Below are positions 6,390-12,810 of a stretch of DNA of 12,810 nucleotides, in pieces. Source of the stretch: Clostridium sp. UBA6640 (GTDB taxonomy: Bacteria; Bacillota; Clostridia; Clostridiales; Clostridiaceae). Made by a program: the position numbers and the translations under genes. The DNA lies in NCBI RefSeq assembly GCF_002455975.1, contig NZ_DKLM01000017.1:36277-49086 (forward strand), written 5' to 3'. Position 1 is the first letter of the stretch, and every line of letters starts with the position of its first letter. The notes under the pieces were generated by a model. That model saw nothing but the letters and a program-made list of their open reading frames with translations, was not told the DNA's origin and ran no database searches.

Positions 6390-6923
6390 ATGAAGAATAT
6401 AAAAAAATTAACTGATGCTAAACTAAAATTAGCTAATAATAAAAAAGCTGAAGAACATGTTCATACTGGAGTTTATGAAGGAGAAAGGAAAGATGGTAAA
6501 ATCCATGGCTACGGTACCTATACTTATACAAATGGAACTAAATATGTAGGCTATTGGAAAGAAAATACTATGCATGGTGAAGGTACTTTAACCTGGGCAA
6601 ATGGTGAAAAATATATTGGTAGTTGGAAAGATGATGAAAAACATGGCTACGGCATATATACTTGGCCAGATGGTGAAAGTTATGTTGGAAATTGGGAAAA
6701 TGACTTAAAAACCGGTCATGGTATTTATAGTTGGTCTAATGGAGATACTTATGCTGGCGATTGGCTTGAAGATAATTGCCACGGATATGGAATTGAAACT
6801 TTAAGTAATGGTGATAAATATATTGGTGAATGGAAGAATAATATGAAGAACGGAAAAGGTATGTACATATCTTCTAACGGTGAAGTTTTTATTGGTGAAT
6901 TTATCAACAATAAAAGATTATAA
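6390..6923 (+). CDS. MORN-repeat protein
   Basis: After a charged 28-residue N-terminus, the 177-residue protein is entirely six full 23-residue MORN repeats (29-51, 52-74, 75-97, 98-120, 121-143, 144-166) and a partial seventh (167-177). The unit is Y-x-G-x-W-x5-x-HGYG-x-Y-x-W-x-NG-x, e.g. YIGSWKDDEKHGYGIYTW. MORN arrays form a curved beta-hairpin stack used for protein or lipid contacts; there is no attached enzymatic domain, signal peptide or membrane segment, so it is probably a cytoplasmic binding or scaffold protein. The ATG at 6390 has AGAAAGGA (6371-6378) at proper distance; an in-frame ATG at 6366 has no upstream site. It is a single gene, closed by a convergent hairpin. Repeat identity is certain; the partner is unknown. 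Confidence 0.9.
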   Translation: MKNIKKLTDAKLKLANNKKAEEHVHTGVYEGERKDGKIHGYGTYTYTNGTKYVGYWKENTMHGEGTLTWANGEKYIGSWKDDEKHGYGIYTWPDGESYVGNWENDLKTGHGIYSWSNGDTYAGDWLEDNCHGYGIETLSNGDKYIGEWKNNMKNGKGMYISSNGEVFIGEFINNKRL

Positions 6924-6941
6924 AAACAGATTTTTATGAAG

Positions 6942-6972
6942 AGCTCTCTTATGAAATTTATATAAGAGAGCT
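6942..6972. terminator. Convergent stem-loop terminator
   Basis: AGCTCTCTTAT (6942-6952) and ATAAGAGAGCT (6962-6972) form a perfect 11-bp stem with a 9-nt loop between the MORN gene (+) and the ArsC-fold gene (-). T-rich but interrupted sequence follows on both strands, so it probably serves both with moderate strength. Confidence 0.65.
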
Positions 6973-6988
6973 ATCTCTACTATATTCT

Positions 6989-7327
6989 TTATTCCCAGCT
7001 TTTCCATATTTCTGGTTTATATCCTACTGTAGCCATCTTACCATTTCGTACTATTGGTGTCTTATATAGCTTAGGATTATTTAATAATAATTCTTCCTTT
7101 ACACTGTCAGTTCTTATATTTTGGAGATTCAATTTTGTATACTCTTTACTCTTTTCATTTATAAGTTCTCCTAATCCTACTGCTGCTTTAACATTTTGTA
7201 GTTCACCTTTGCTCAATCCTTTTATATTTAAATCTATAAACTGATATTTTATTTTTCTTTCTTTAAAATATCTTTCTGCCTTTTTTGTATCAAAACATTT
7301 ACTTATACCAAAAATTTGTATATTCAT
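6989..7327 (-). CDS. ArsC/Spx-fold thioredoxin-like protein
   Basis: The 112-residue protein has the ArsC-family layout: an opening beta strand and active-site loop IFGISKCFDTKKAERYF (residues 5-21, Cys11), IDLNIKGLSKGEL at 31-43, and the cis-Pro segment YKTPIVRNGKMATVGYKPEIW (88-108, Pro91). There is a single Cys in the loop, not the CxxC of redox-sensing Spx. The Arg pattern of true arsenate reductase is not obvious and there is no ars operon nearby, so YffB-like or uncharacterised ArsC-family reductase is a safer name. AGAGGAGG lies just upstream of the ATG. It appears to be transcribed alone, between the convergent hairpin at 6942 and the terminator at 7553. Confidence 0.85.
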   Translation of the reverse strand: MNIQIFGISKCFDTKKAERYFKERKIKYQFIDLNIKGLSKGELQNVKAAVGLGELINEKSKEYTKLNLQNIRTDSVKEELLLNNPKLYKTPIVRNGKMATVGYKPEIWKSWE

Positions 7328-7552
7328 TTATTTTCCTCCTCTAAGACCTTGCATTTCTAGACATTTAATCTATATAAACTAGTACTCTTCTTATTAAATT
7401 TTAAAAGTAATAATTATAATATATCATTTAAATAAAAATAAACAAATACTGTATTCATATCTTATTTATCTAAAGATCAATACTCTATTTTAATTTTACT
7501 AATTTACGACTTATATTTACTAAGAAATCTTAGAAAATATAGTTAAAATAAA

Positions 7553-7589
7553 AAAGCAAAACCTACCTTATTACGTAAAGTCTTGCTTT
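7553..7589 (-). terminator. Terminator of the transglutaminase gene
   Basis: Minus strand: AAAGCAAGAC pairs with GTTTTGCTTT (9 of 10), and the second arm runs into a T-rich tail. The loop contains the palindrome TTACGTAA (7570-7577). It begins 27 nt after the stop codon of the gene at 7617. Confidence 0.7.
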
Positions 7590-7616
7590 AATTTATTTAT
7601 ACATTCTTTAAATTTA

Positions 7617-8318
7617 TTATTTATTTTCTTTTCTTATATCATCTAATTTTCTATTAGTTTTCCTAAATAATTTATCAAACATGACTTCTTTAAATTTATT
7701 ATTAGTATTATTATACTTTCTAAATAATTCATCTGGATTATCAAATATTCCTAAATCATCTGTAATAGAAAAACTTTGTACATATGTGCTATTTCCATTC
7801 CAGCACAAATTTATTTTATCTTTGTTTTTTACTGAAATACCATATCCCATATATCCACCATTAAATTTACAAAGATTATTTTTTACATTATCTAAATATT
7901 CCTTATCTATTATTACACCCTCTAGTGCTAACCAATCTTCATTAAAATAAACCTCAGTCCACGCATGTACGATTTTTTTAGGAGCTAACGCATATATTAT
8001 TCCAGTTAATGCTCCCTTTTGCATTCTTTTATCAATTAAAAACCCATGTATTCTACAAGGAATATCTACTGCACGTAATAGTGCCATCAAAAGAATACTT
8101 TTTGTATTGCATTGACCATAACCATCTCTTAGCACTTCACTTGCAGTCATTTCATCTTTTTTGTTATATCCAAATTTTATTTCATCTTTCACAAAATTAT
8201 ATATTGATCCTATTTTTTCTTTTTCATTTAAACTTCTCCAACCCTTGTTTTTAATTAAATTTTGGATTTCTATTGAATTATAGTTTAATAATCTTGTTTC
8301 TTTAAGATATCTATTCAT
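7617..8318 (-). CDS. Transglutaminase-like (papain-fold) protein
   Basis: The 233-residue protein has the transglutaminase-core triad region: Cys70 in GYGQCNTKSILLMALLRA, His118 in KIVHAWTEVYFNEDWLALEG and probably Asp138 in VIIDKEYL. Bacterial members of this superfamily are mostly proteases, peptidases or amidases, not cross-linking enzymes. There is no signal peptide or membrane segment, so it should act in the cytoplasm. The C-terminal 90 residues (LCWNGNSTYVQSFSITDDLGIFDNPDELF onward in part) are not recognised beyond being charged. I chose the ATG at 8316-8318, 6 nt after AGGGGG; an in-frame ATG at 8322-8324 touches that site and is too close. The AraC-type regulator gene ends 40 bp upstream, so the two are probably co-transcribed. 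Fold confident, substrate unknown. Confidence 0.83.
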   Translation of the reverse strand: MNRYLKETRLLNYNSIEIQNLIKNKGWRSLNEKEKIGSIYNFVKDEIKFGYNKKDEMTASEVLRDGYGQCNTKSILLMALLRAVDIPCRIHGFLIDKRMQKGALTGIIYALAPKKIVHAWTEVYFNEDWLALEGVIIDKEYLDNVKNNLCKFNGGYMGYGISVKNKDKINLCWNGNSTYVQSFSITDDLGIFDNPDELFRKYNNTNNKFKEVMFDKLFRKTNRKLDDIRKENK

Positions 8319-8322
8319 ATTC

Positions 8323-8359
8323 ATCCCCCTTTTGCCCTTTCTTAAAATTATAAGGGGAT
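8323..8359 (-). promoter_or_regulatory. Possible ribosome-binding-site hairpin between AraC-type and transglutaminase genes
   Basis: In the minus-strand RNA, ATCCCCTT immediately after the first bases of the upstream stop codon (8359-8352) can pair with AAGGGGGAT (8331-8323), which is the ribosome-binding site of the transglutaminase gene. A ribosome finishing the AraC-type frame would open the stem, which would couple translation. The pairing is seen in the sequence; the regulatory role is inferred. Confidence 0.35.
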
Positions 8360-9138
8360 TAATAATTATTTACTTGCAAATATCTGCTGTTTTTCCTAAT
8401 AGCGCTTGGTATCATGCCTAGTTTTTCCTTGCATACATTAGTTAAATGGGATGAACTATAAAATCCTGCTTCAAGAGCTGATGTGGTAATGCTGTGTCCT
8501 TCAAAAATTAGTTTAAAAGCTTTTCTGACTTTATAATTTAATATATAGCTACTAATAGAAATTCCTATATTGTCTTTAAATAAGTGAGACAATCGACTTT
8601 CAGACAAAAATACATCTTTACTTAAACTTTCCAAGGATACTTCTGTTAAATTATTATTATTAGCAATATATTTTAAAACTTTATCTACTCTTTCATCTAA
8701 TAAATGATTAACTGTATAATTTTTTAAAGAAAGAATTGAATAAATTTCTGAAATGAATTCACTGTATTTAGCTTTGCTATCGATGGCTATATATTTCTCT
8801 TCAACTAATTCTCTAATAGCCTCAGTTACATTTTCAGGTATAATGTAAAAATCTTTATTTTTCATATACATTCTCTTTATCTTTTCACCAAATAGTGACT
8901 CAGGATTAATTAAAAAATATATCTGCCAACCACATTTACCAAATAATTCGTGAGATACATTGGAGTTAATAATAATACCACTTTCATTGATTACATTGTT
9001 TTTTATTTTTACAGAAAATTTATCTTCTATATTTACTGTAATCTGAATAAAATTGTGAATATGCAAACTTGCATCTATTTTATTTGTAATAAAACTTATA
9101 TGATCATCCGAATAAAAAATATAAATATTTTCTTTCAT
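8359..9138 (-). CDS. AraC-family transcriptional regulator
   Basis: The C-terminal 100 residues (about 150-250) are an AraC-type double helix-turn-helix: VDKVLKYIANN, LESLSKDVFLSESRLSHLFK, and SALEAGFYSSSHLTNVCKEK followed by GMIPSAIRKN, the usual second recognition helix and tail. The N-terminal 145 residues would be the cupin-like effector or dimerisation domain (SLHIHNFIQITVNIEDKFSV, then a beta-rich segment), with no recognised ligand. The length, 259 residues, is usual. The ATG follows GAGGTG by 5 nt. A TATAAT (9183-9178) lies about 40 bp before the start with only a weak -35 (GGAATT), which fits an activator-dependent promoter. It is followed at 40 bp by the transglutaminase gene and preceded by the MATE gene on the same strand, both plausible targets. 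Confidence 0.88.
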   Translation of the reverse strand: MKENIYIFYSDDHISFITNKIDASLHIHNFIQITVNIEDKFSVKIKNNVINESGIIINSNVSHELFGKCGWQIYFLINPESLFGEKIKRMYMKNKDFYIIPENVTEAIRELVEEKYIAIDSKAKYSEFISEIYSILSLKNYTVNHLLDERVDKVLKYIANNNNLTEVSLESLSKDVFLSESRLSHLFKDNIGISISSYILNYKVRKAFKLIFEGHSITTSALEAGFYSSSHLTNVCKEKLGMIPSAIRKNSRYLQVNNY

Positions 9139-9219
9139 TTGAGCACCTCATAAAATTTTTAATCTATAATTATCGCTATTATATGATCTTTACTCTTTTA
9201 AATTCCTTATAAACAAAAG

Positions 9220-9268
9220 AATATGTCCCTAAAATTTGCGACTTTGCCACTACATCTAAGGACATATT
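9220..9268 (-). terminator. Stem-loop after the MATE gene, probable terminator
   Basis: On the minus strand AATATGTCCTTA (9268-9257) pairs with TAGGGACATATT (9231-9220), 12 bp with one G-U pair, across a 25-nt loop, and is followed by TCTTTTGTTTAT. It lies 57 nt after the MATE stop codon and before the AraC-type promoter. The long loop is unusual for a terminator. Confidence 0.5.
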
Positions 9269-9325
9269 ATATATAAAAACTTAAAATATTTAAAATAAGA
9301 CTTATTCTAAAAGATTCTTCATTAT

Positions 9326-10705
9326 TTACTTTTGAATTGCTTCTTCCATTCTTATAACTTTTCTTTGCCAATGATTTTTTCTATAAATCAGGAATCCATA
9401 AACACATATTAGTAAATTACTAAAACTCATAGAAAACCATATTCCTGAAGATCCAACATTGGTAAAATGTTTAAATATCAATATCATAGGTAATCTTACA
9501 AACCATAGACGTCCGATTTCCATTGCCATAGAGTATTTAGTGTGTCCTGATCCCTGAAATATTCCTTGTAATACACTAAAAATACCCATAAGCGGCATTG
9601 AAGCTGAAATATAACGCAAATATATAATTCCTTGAGAAATTACTTCAACATCATCTTTTGACTGCATAAAAAAGTTTATAATTTGTTTGTCCGCTAATAT
9701 CATTAAAATACATCCCACTACAGAAAATGAAATAGTAAGTCTTAGGGATTTTCCAAAAGCTCCCTTCACCCTATCTATTTTATCTGCCCCTAAATTTTGT
9801 CCAACAATAGATGTTAAGGCTGCTCCAATACCCATAGCTGGCTGCATTACTAAAGAAGTAATTCTATTAACCATACCAAAAGCTGCTAGTGTTGCAGTTC
9901 CGTAAGATACTATAAATCCATTAAGAACTATAAATCCTAGTGCTGAGCCTGATTGCCCTATTGAGGAAGGCAATGCAACATTCATAATTTTTCTTACTAT
10001 CTTCCTATCAAATCTAAAATTTTTAAAACTTGGTCTAATCATTGTAGATGAATTTATTAATATATATATACCTGCTATAGCAAGTAATGCTTTTGATAGT
10101 AAAGTTGCAATAGCAGCTCCAGCAATGCCCATTTTAAATGTAAATATGAAAATAGGGTCTAATATTACATTAAGTATAGCACTAATACCACTAAGTATTG
10201 TTGGCATTAAAGTATTCCCTTGAGAATTCATAATAGAATTAAAGCTAAAAAATAAAAAAATAAAAGGCATATCTAAAAAGGTAATCCTAAGATAAATATT
10301 GCTATAGTCCGCTAAATCACCAGTAGCGCCCATTAATTTAATAACAACTGGACTTATAATATATCCTATAATAGCAAAAAAAATAGAACTTATTAAAGAT
10401 ATTACAATAAGTTGACTTGAATATTTGTTGGCTTCTTCATATCTTGATGCTCCTATTAATTGAGATAATATAGATGTACCTGCAATTGAAAGCCCCATCC
10501 CTAAAGATATAAATAAAAAGTTTACTGGCCACACAAAAGAGGTAGCAGCAAACTCAACTGAGCCAATCTTACTTACCCAAACCCCATCAGCTAAATTATA
10601 AAGTGTTTGAATCAAATTATTTATCATAATTGGTAAAGACAGTGTAATAATTACTCTATACAATTCACCATTAAGTATAAGATCTTTTCTCTTTTCTCCC
10701 TTCAT
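9326..10705 (-). CDS. MATE-family multidrug efflux transporter
   Basis: The 459-residue protein has the length and twelve-helix hydrophobic pattern of MATE pumps, which export drugs or metabolites in exchange for Na+ or H+. Recognisable are the N-terminal SLPIMINNLIQTLYNLADGVWV, the segment FNSIMNSQGNTLMPTILSG followed by ILNVILDPIFIF and GIAGAAIATLLSK, and in the second half NRITSLVMQPAMGIGAALTS with GQNLGA and ISASMPLMGIFSVLQGIFQGSGHT. I chose the ATG at 10703-10705, 4 nt after GGGGTGGG; an ATG 14 codons earlier lacks such a site. A near-consensus promoter at 10800-10827 serves it. The substrate cannot be read from sequence. A histidine kinase gene lies upstream and an AraC-type gene downstream; either could regulate it. 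Confidence 0.93.
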   Translation of the reverse strand: MKGEKRKDLILNGELYRVIITLSLPIMINNLIQTLYNLADGVWVSKIGSVEFAATSFVWPVNFLFISLGMGLSIAGTSILSQLIGASRYEEANKYSSQLIVISLISSIFFAIIGYIISPVVIKLMGATGDLADYSNIYLRITFLDMPFIFLFFSFNSIMNSQGNTLMPTILSGISAILNVILDPIFIFTFKMGIAGAAIATLLSKALLAIAGIYILINSSTMIRPSFKNFRFDRKIVRKIMNVALPSSIGQSGSALGFIVLNGFIVSYGTATLAAFGMVNRITSLVMQPAMGIGAALTSIVGQNLGADKIDRVKGAFGKSLRLTISFSVVGCILMILADKQIINFFMQSKDDVEVISQGIIYLRYISASMPLMGIFSVLQGIFQGSGHTKYSMAMEIGRLWFVRLPMILIFKHFTNVGSSGIWFSMSFSNLLICVYGFLIYRKNHWQRKVIRMEEAIQK

Positions 10706-10799
10706 TAATCCCACCCCAACATTATTTATTAACATTTTGTAATACATAGATTATATCATCAAATAATACCAGTTTAAACTTAAATCCTTAATACTCTAT

Positions 10800-10827
10800 A
10801 TTATATAAATATGAATTACCATGTCAA
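10800..10827 (-). promoter_or_regulatory. MATE promoter
   Basis: Minus strand: consensus TTGACA (10827-10822), 16-bp spacer, consensus TATAAT (10805-10800). The 5' leader would be about 90 nt. This is the best sigma-A promoter match in the window and argues that the MATE gene is transcribed independently of the kinase gene. Confidence 0.7.
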
Positions 10828-10885
10828 AATATTTTACTTCACTTCTATTAAGACATACGTAAATAAATAACTAGTGAAAATTTAA

Positions 10886-10977
10886 AGGATATTTTATGTA
10901 ATGCAGCATCTATAAAACTAATTTATAGCATAACTATAAACCCATTCTATAATGCTTTATATGACATAAAATATCCT
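10886..10977. other. 92-nt structured inverted repeat
   Basis: AGGATATTTTATGT (10886-10899) and ACATAAAATATCCT (10964-10977) are perfectly complementary over 14 bp. Inside are a 7-bp stem, CTATAAA (10910-10916) with TTTATAG (10922-10928), and AGCAT/ATGCT segments (10905-10909, 10952-10956) that can pair. It begins 23 nt after the kinase stop codon and lies upstream of the MATE promoter, so it may end the kinase transcript. It has no strong T-run and could instead be a small mobile repeat or an RNA. Confidence 0.5.
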
Positions 10978-11000
10978 ACTATACTGATTGTTATTGATTT

Positions 11001-12810
11001 CTAAATAGTTAAAGTCTCTTGTGAAAACTTCACAATAACTTTAAAAAGATCTCCATCAACTTCTATATCTAAAGTTCCGCCTTGCATATCTACAATGCTT
11101 TTAGCAATAGCTAGTCCTAAACCAGAACCCTCTGTATTTCTAGATTTATCACCTCGCTTAAATCTTTCAAATATCTCACTTGGCTCAAAATCTAGTTCAT
11201 AGTTTGAAATATTCTTTATGATAAAAACCGCCTTATTATCTTTTTCCTCTAAAGAAAGATATACCCTAGTGTTATCCTCAGAATATTTTAAAGCGTTATT
11301 GATTAAATTATCAAAAACTCTCCAAGTTTTCATCCCATCTAAATATGCATAAATATTTTGTTTTTCTATATATAGCTTAAAAGCTATAGAAGAATTTTTA
11401 ATTTTCTCATCGTATTCTCCCAATGCTTGTTTTAATAACGCTACCAAATCCACCTTTTGTAGTGATAGTTCAACATCCCCACTAGACATTTTAGATGCTT
11501 CAAATAAGTCCTCAATTAAAGTCTTTAATCTTTGAGACTTTTTCTCTAGTATCTCAACATATTTTCTAACATCATCTTTAGAAAGATTTTCATTTCTTAG
11601 CAAATCTATATAGTTAACTATAGATGTAAGTGGAGTTTTAAGGTCATGGGATACATTTGTAATAAGTTCTGATTTTAATCGTTCGCTTTTCATCTGGTTA
11701 TCTAAGGCTATTTTAGAACTAGCCTTTATATTATTTATATTATGAGCTAATTTCTCAAGACCACTTTTTCCTTTACCCTTTACTTCTATTGTATAGTCAA
11801 AATTACCAGATAAAATCTCTTCTGTTCCTTTATTAATTTTATTAAAAAGTGACACTTTTTCTAAAATATGTGGAACTATAACAAGTAAATATATAATGTC
11901 ATAAATAATAAATATAATAATATCATCACCAACAGAATTGTTACTTATTATGCTAAACACTAATATAATACTTATGATAAATCCTATAGTAAGTATATTT
12001 ATAAATAAAAGTTTAAAAAGAAATCCTTTATAATTACTAAGCTCTTTTATAATAACTTTGAATCTATAAATTAAACTATTACTCCACTGATTTTTAAGTT
12101 CCTCTTTACACTCCTTAATTATAATTAATTCTTTTATACTTAAATAGGTATAAAATATATATACAACTATAAAAGTTAGTTTATTAATATGCTCAATCCT
12201 CAATGGAAGATAAAAAAATTCTATATTAGATGCATATATTAATATAATCAAAGAATAAGCAATAAATATAATCCCTCTTATATCCAATGGTATTTTCCTA
12301 AATAAACTTCTTACTTTCTCAAAAAATAAAGGGGCATTTATTCTATTTCTATATAAATAAAATGTTGCGATAATAATTAATATCAATATTATTATAAATA
12401 TACAAACCTCTATATATACTCTTTCCCCTACTGAAACATAATACATATAATCGTTATATAACTGACTATTTTCATTCATAGTTTTAGGAACTATAAAATG
12501 CCCATCCCAATTAAGCTCACTAATACCATTATTAATAATGATTGTAAAATCACTTTCATAATCATTATTTGGATACTTTACACTATACAAAACTTCTTCT
12601 TTTATGTATTTTTCAATATCTATATTGTTTTCTATATTAGTATATATTTCACCATTATTTTTATTTCTAAAATAATACTTAATAAAATTTTCTTTATTTA
12701 CTACTTTCTTCTTTAAAGTAAGATATTCTTTGTCCTTTTCTTCTATTGCCTTTTTTCTAATTCTCTCTTCTGCTTTATTTTTATCTTCACTATTATTTTC
12801 TATATCACTA
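11001..12810 (-). CDS. Membrane sensor histidine kinase, 5' end outside the window
   Basis: The frame is open without a stop or a supported start up to the window edge, so the gene is 5'-partial; 602 codons are visible. Numbering from the edge: residues 1-128 are hydrophilic, Lys/Glu-rich and probably an extracytoplasmic sensing region (contains ENFIKYYFRNKNNGEIYTN); a membrane segment lies at about 130-153 and four more at about 177-195, 209-225, 264-289 and 297-316. A HAMP-like linker follows (about 323-363). The kinase core is complete: H-box SELITNVSHDLKTPLTS (phosphorylated His388), N-box FDNLINNALKYS (about 499-510), FERFKRG (547-553) and G-box EGSGLGLAIAKSIVDMQGG. It should phosphorylate a response regulator, perhaps encoded just beyond the edge. 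Five or more internal membrane segments are more than the usual two. The signal and targets are unknown. Confidence 0.92.
   Translation of the reverse strand, partial: SDIENNSEDKNKAEERIRKKAIEEKDKEYLTLKKKVVNKENFIKYYFRNKNNGEIYTNIENNIDIEKYIKEEVLYSVKYPNNDYESDFTIIINNGISELNWDGHFIVPKTMNENSQLYNDYMYYVSVGERVYIEVCIFIIILILIIIATFYLYRNRINAPLFFEKVRSLFRKIPLDIRGIIFIAYSLIILIYASNIEFFYLPLRIEHINKLTFIVVYIFYTYLSIKELIIIKECKEELKNQWSNSLIYRFKVIIKELSNYKGFLFKLLFINILTIGFIISIILVFSIISNNSVGDDIIIFIIYDIIYLLVIVPHILEKVSLFNKINKGTEEILSGNFDYTIEVKGKGKSGLEKLAHNINNIKASSKIALDNQMKSERLKSELITNVSHDLKTPLTSIVNYIDLLRNENLSKDDVRKYVEILEKKSQRLKTLIEDLFEASKMSSGDVELSLQKVDLVALLKQALGEYDEKIKNSSIAFKLYIEKQNIYAYLDGMKTWRVFDNLINNALKYSEDNTRVYLSLEEKDNKAVFIIKNISNYELDFEPSEIFERFKRGDKSRNTEGSGLGLAIAKSIVDMQGGTLDIEVDGDLFKVIVKFSQETLTI

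Noticed and set aside
6989..7327. Spx global regulator or true arsenate reductase
   Set aside because: The loop has one Cys, not CxxC, and there is no ars gene nearby; only the ArsC/Spx fold is supported.
7681..8254. Two open frames on the plus strand (7681-7950, 8009-8254)
   Set aside because: Both are antisense to the transglutaminase gene, rich in Phe/Leu/Ser as expected from complementing AT-rich coding DNA, and lack start signals.
9687..9905. 72-codon open frame on the plus strand
   Set aside because: It lies wholly antisense to the MATE coding region, with no ribosome-binding site and no recognisable protein pattern.
10886..10977. Purine-type or other known riboswitch for the MATE gene
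   Set aside because: The conserved core bases of the purine aptamer are absent and a consensus promoter lies between this element and the MATE gene.
12588..12590. TTG as the start codon of the histidine kinase
   Set aside because: The frame stays open for another 73 codons to the window edge, with kinase-like sensor sequence and no ribosome-binding site at this TTG.

Overview
The window looks like chromosomal DNA of a low-GC Firmicute, most probably a Clostridium sensu stricto species. The DNA is very AT-rich, coding strands use A/T-ending codons and Lys/Asn/Ile-rich proteins, Shine-Dalgarno sites are strong (AGGAGG, GAGGTG, AGGGGG), and several intergenic gaps carry stem-loop terminators. 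I see no rRNA, tRNA, CRISPR array or transposase gene.

Left end (1-2112): a 156-bp inverted-repeat element (possible MITE or structured RNA) abuts the 3' end of a phage-type sigma/ArpU-like activator gene on the minus strand. Divergent to it are a Cro/C1 (XRE) repressor and an ImmA/IrrE-type HExxH metallopeptidase. The shared 257-bp intergenic region carries two exact 23-bp direct repeats and a third degenerate copy around the activator promoter, plus a dyad over the repressor's transcription start. This has the layout of a lysogeny or ICE-type switch (repressor, anti-repressor protease, divergent activator), but no other phage gene is visible. A perfect 18-bp-stem terminator closes it.

Middle (2226-5981): a Lys-rich hypothetical gene, a DUF454/YbaN membrane protein and uppP (undecaprenyl-diphosphatase) lie on the minus strand. 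Divergent from uppP is a chloramphenicol-acetyltransferase-fold gene; the gap between them holds a perfect 29-bp palindrome beside the uppP promoter. Convergent with the CAT-like gene is a short cis-prenyltransferase paralogue with several replaced active-site residues. uppP and the prenyltransferase paralogue both concern polyprenyl diphosphates, but they are not in one operon.

Right (6390-12810): a MORN-repeat protein on the plus strand, then a minus-strand series: ArsC/Spx-fold reductase, transglutaminase-like protein, AraC-type regulator (probably co-transcribed with the transglutaminase gene just downstream of it), MATE efflux pump with a near-consensus promoter of its own, and a membrane histidine kinase whose 5' end runs off the right edge. 

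Most of the window is ordinary clostridial housekeeping or accessory sequence. The items most worth a second look are the unusual prenyltransferase, the repressor/protease/activator switch with its operators, the uppP palindrome and the two structured inverted-repeat elements.
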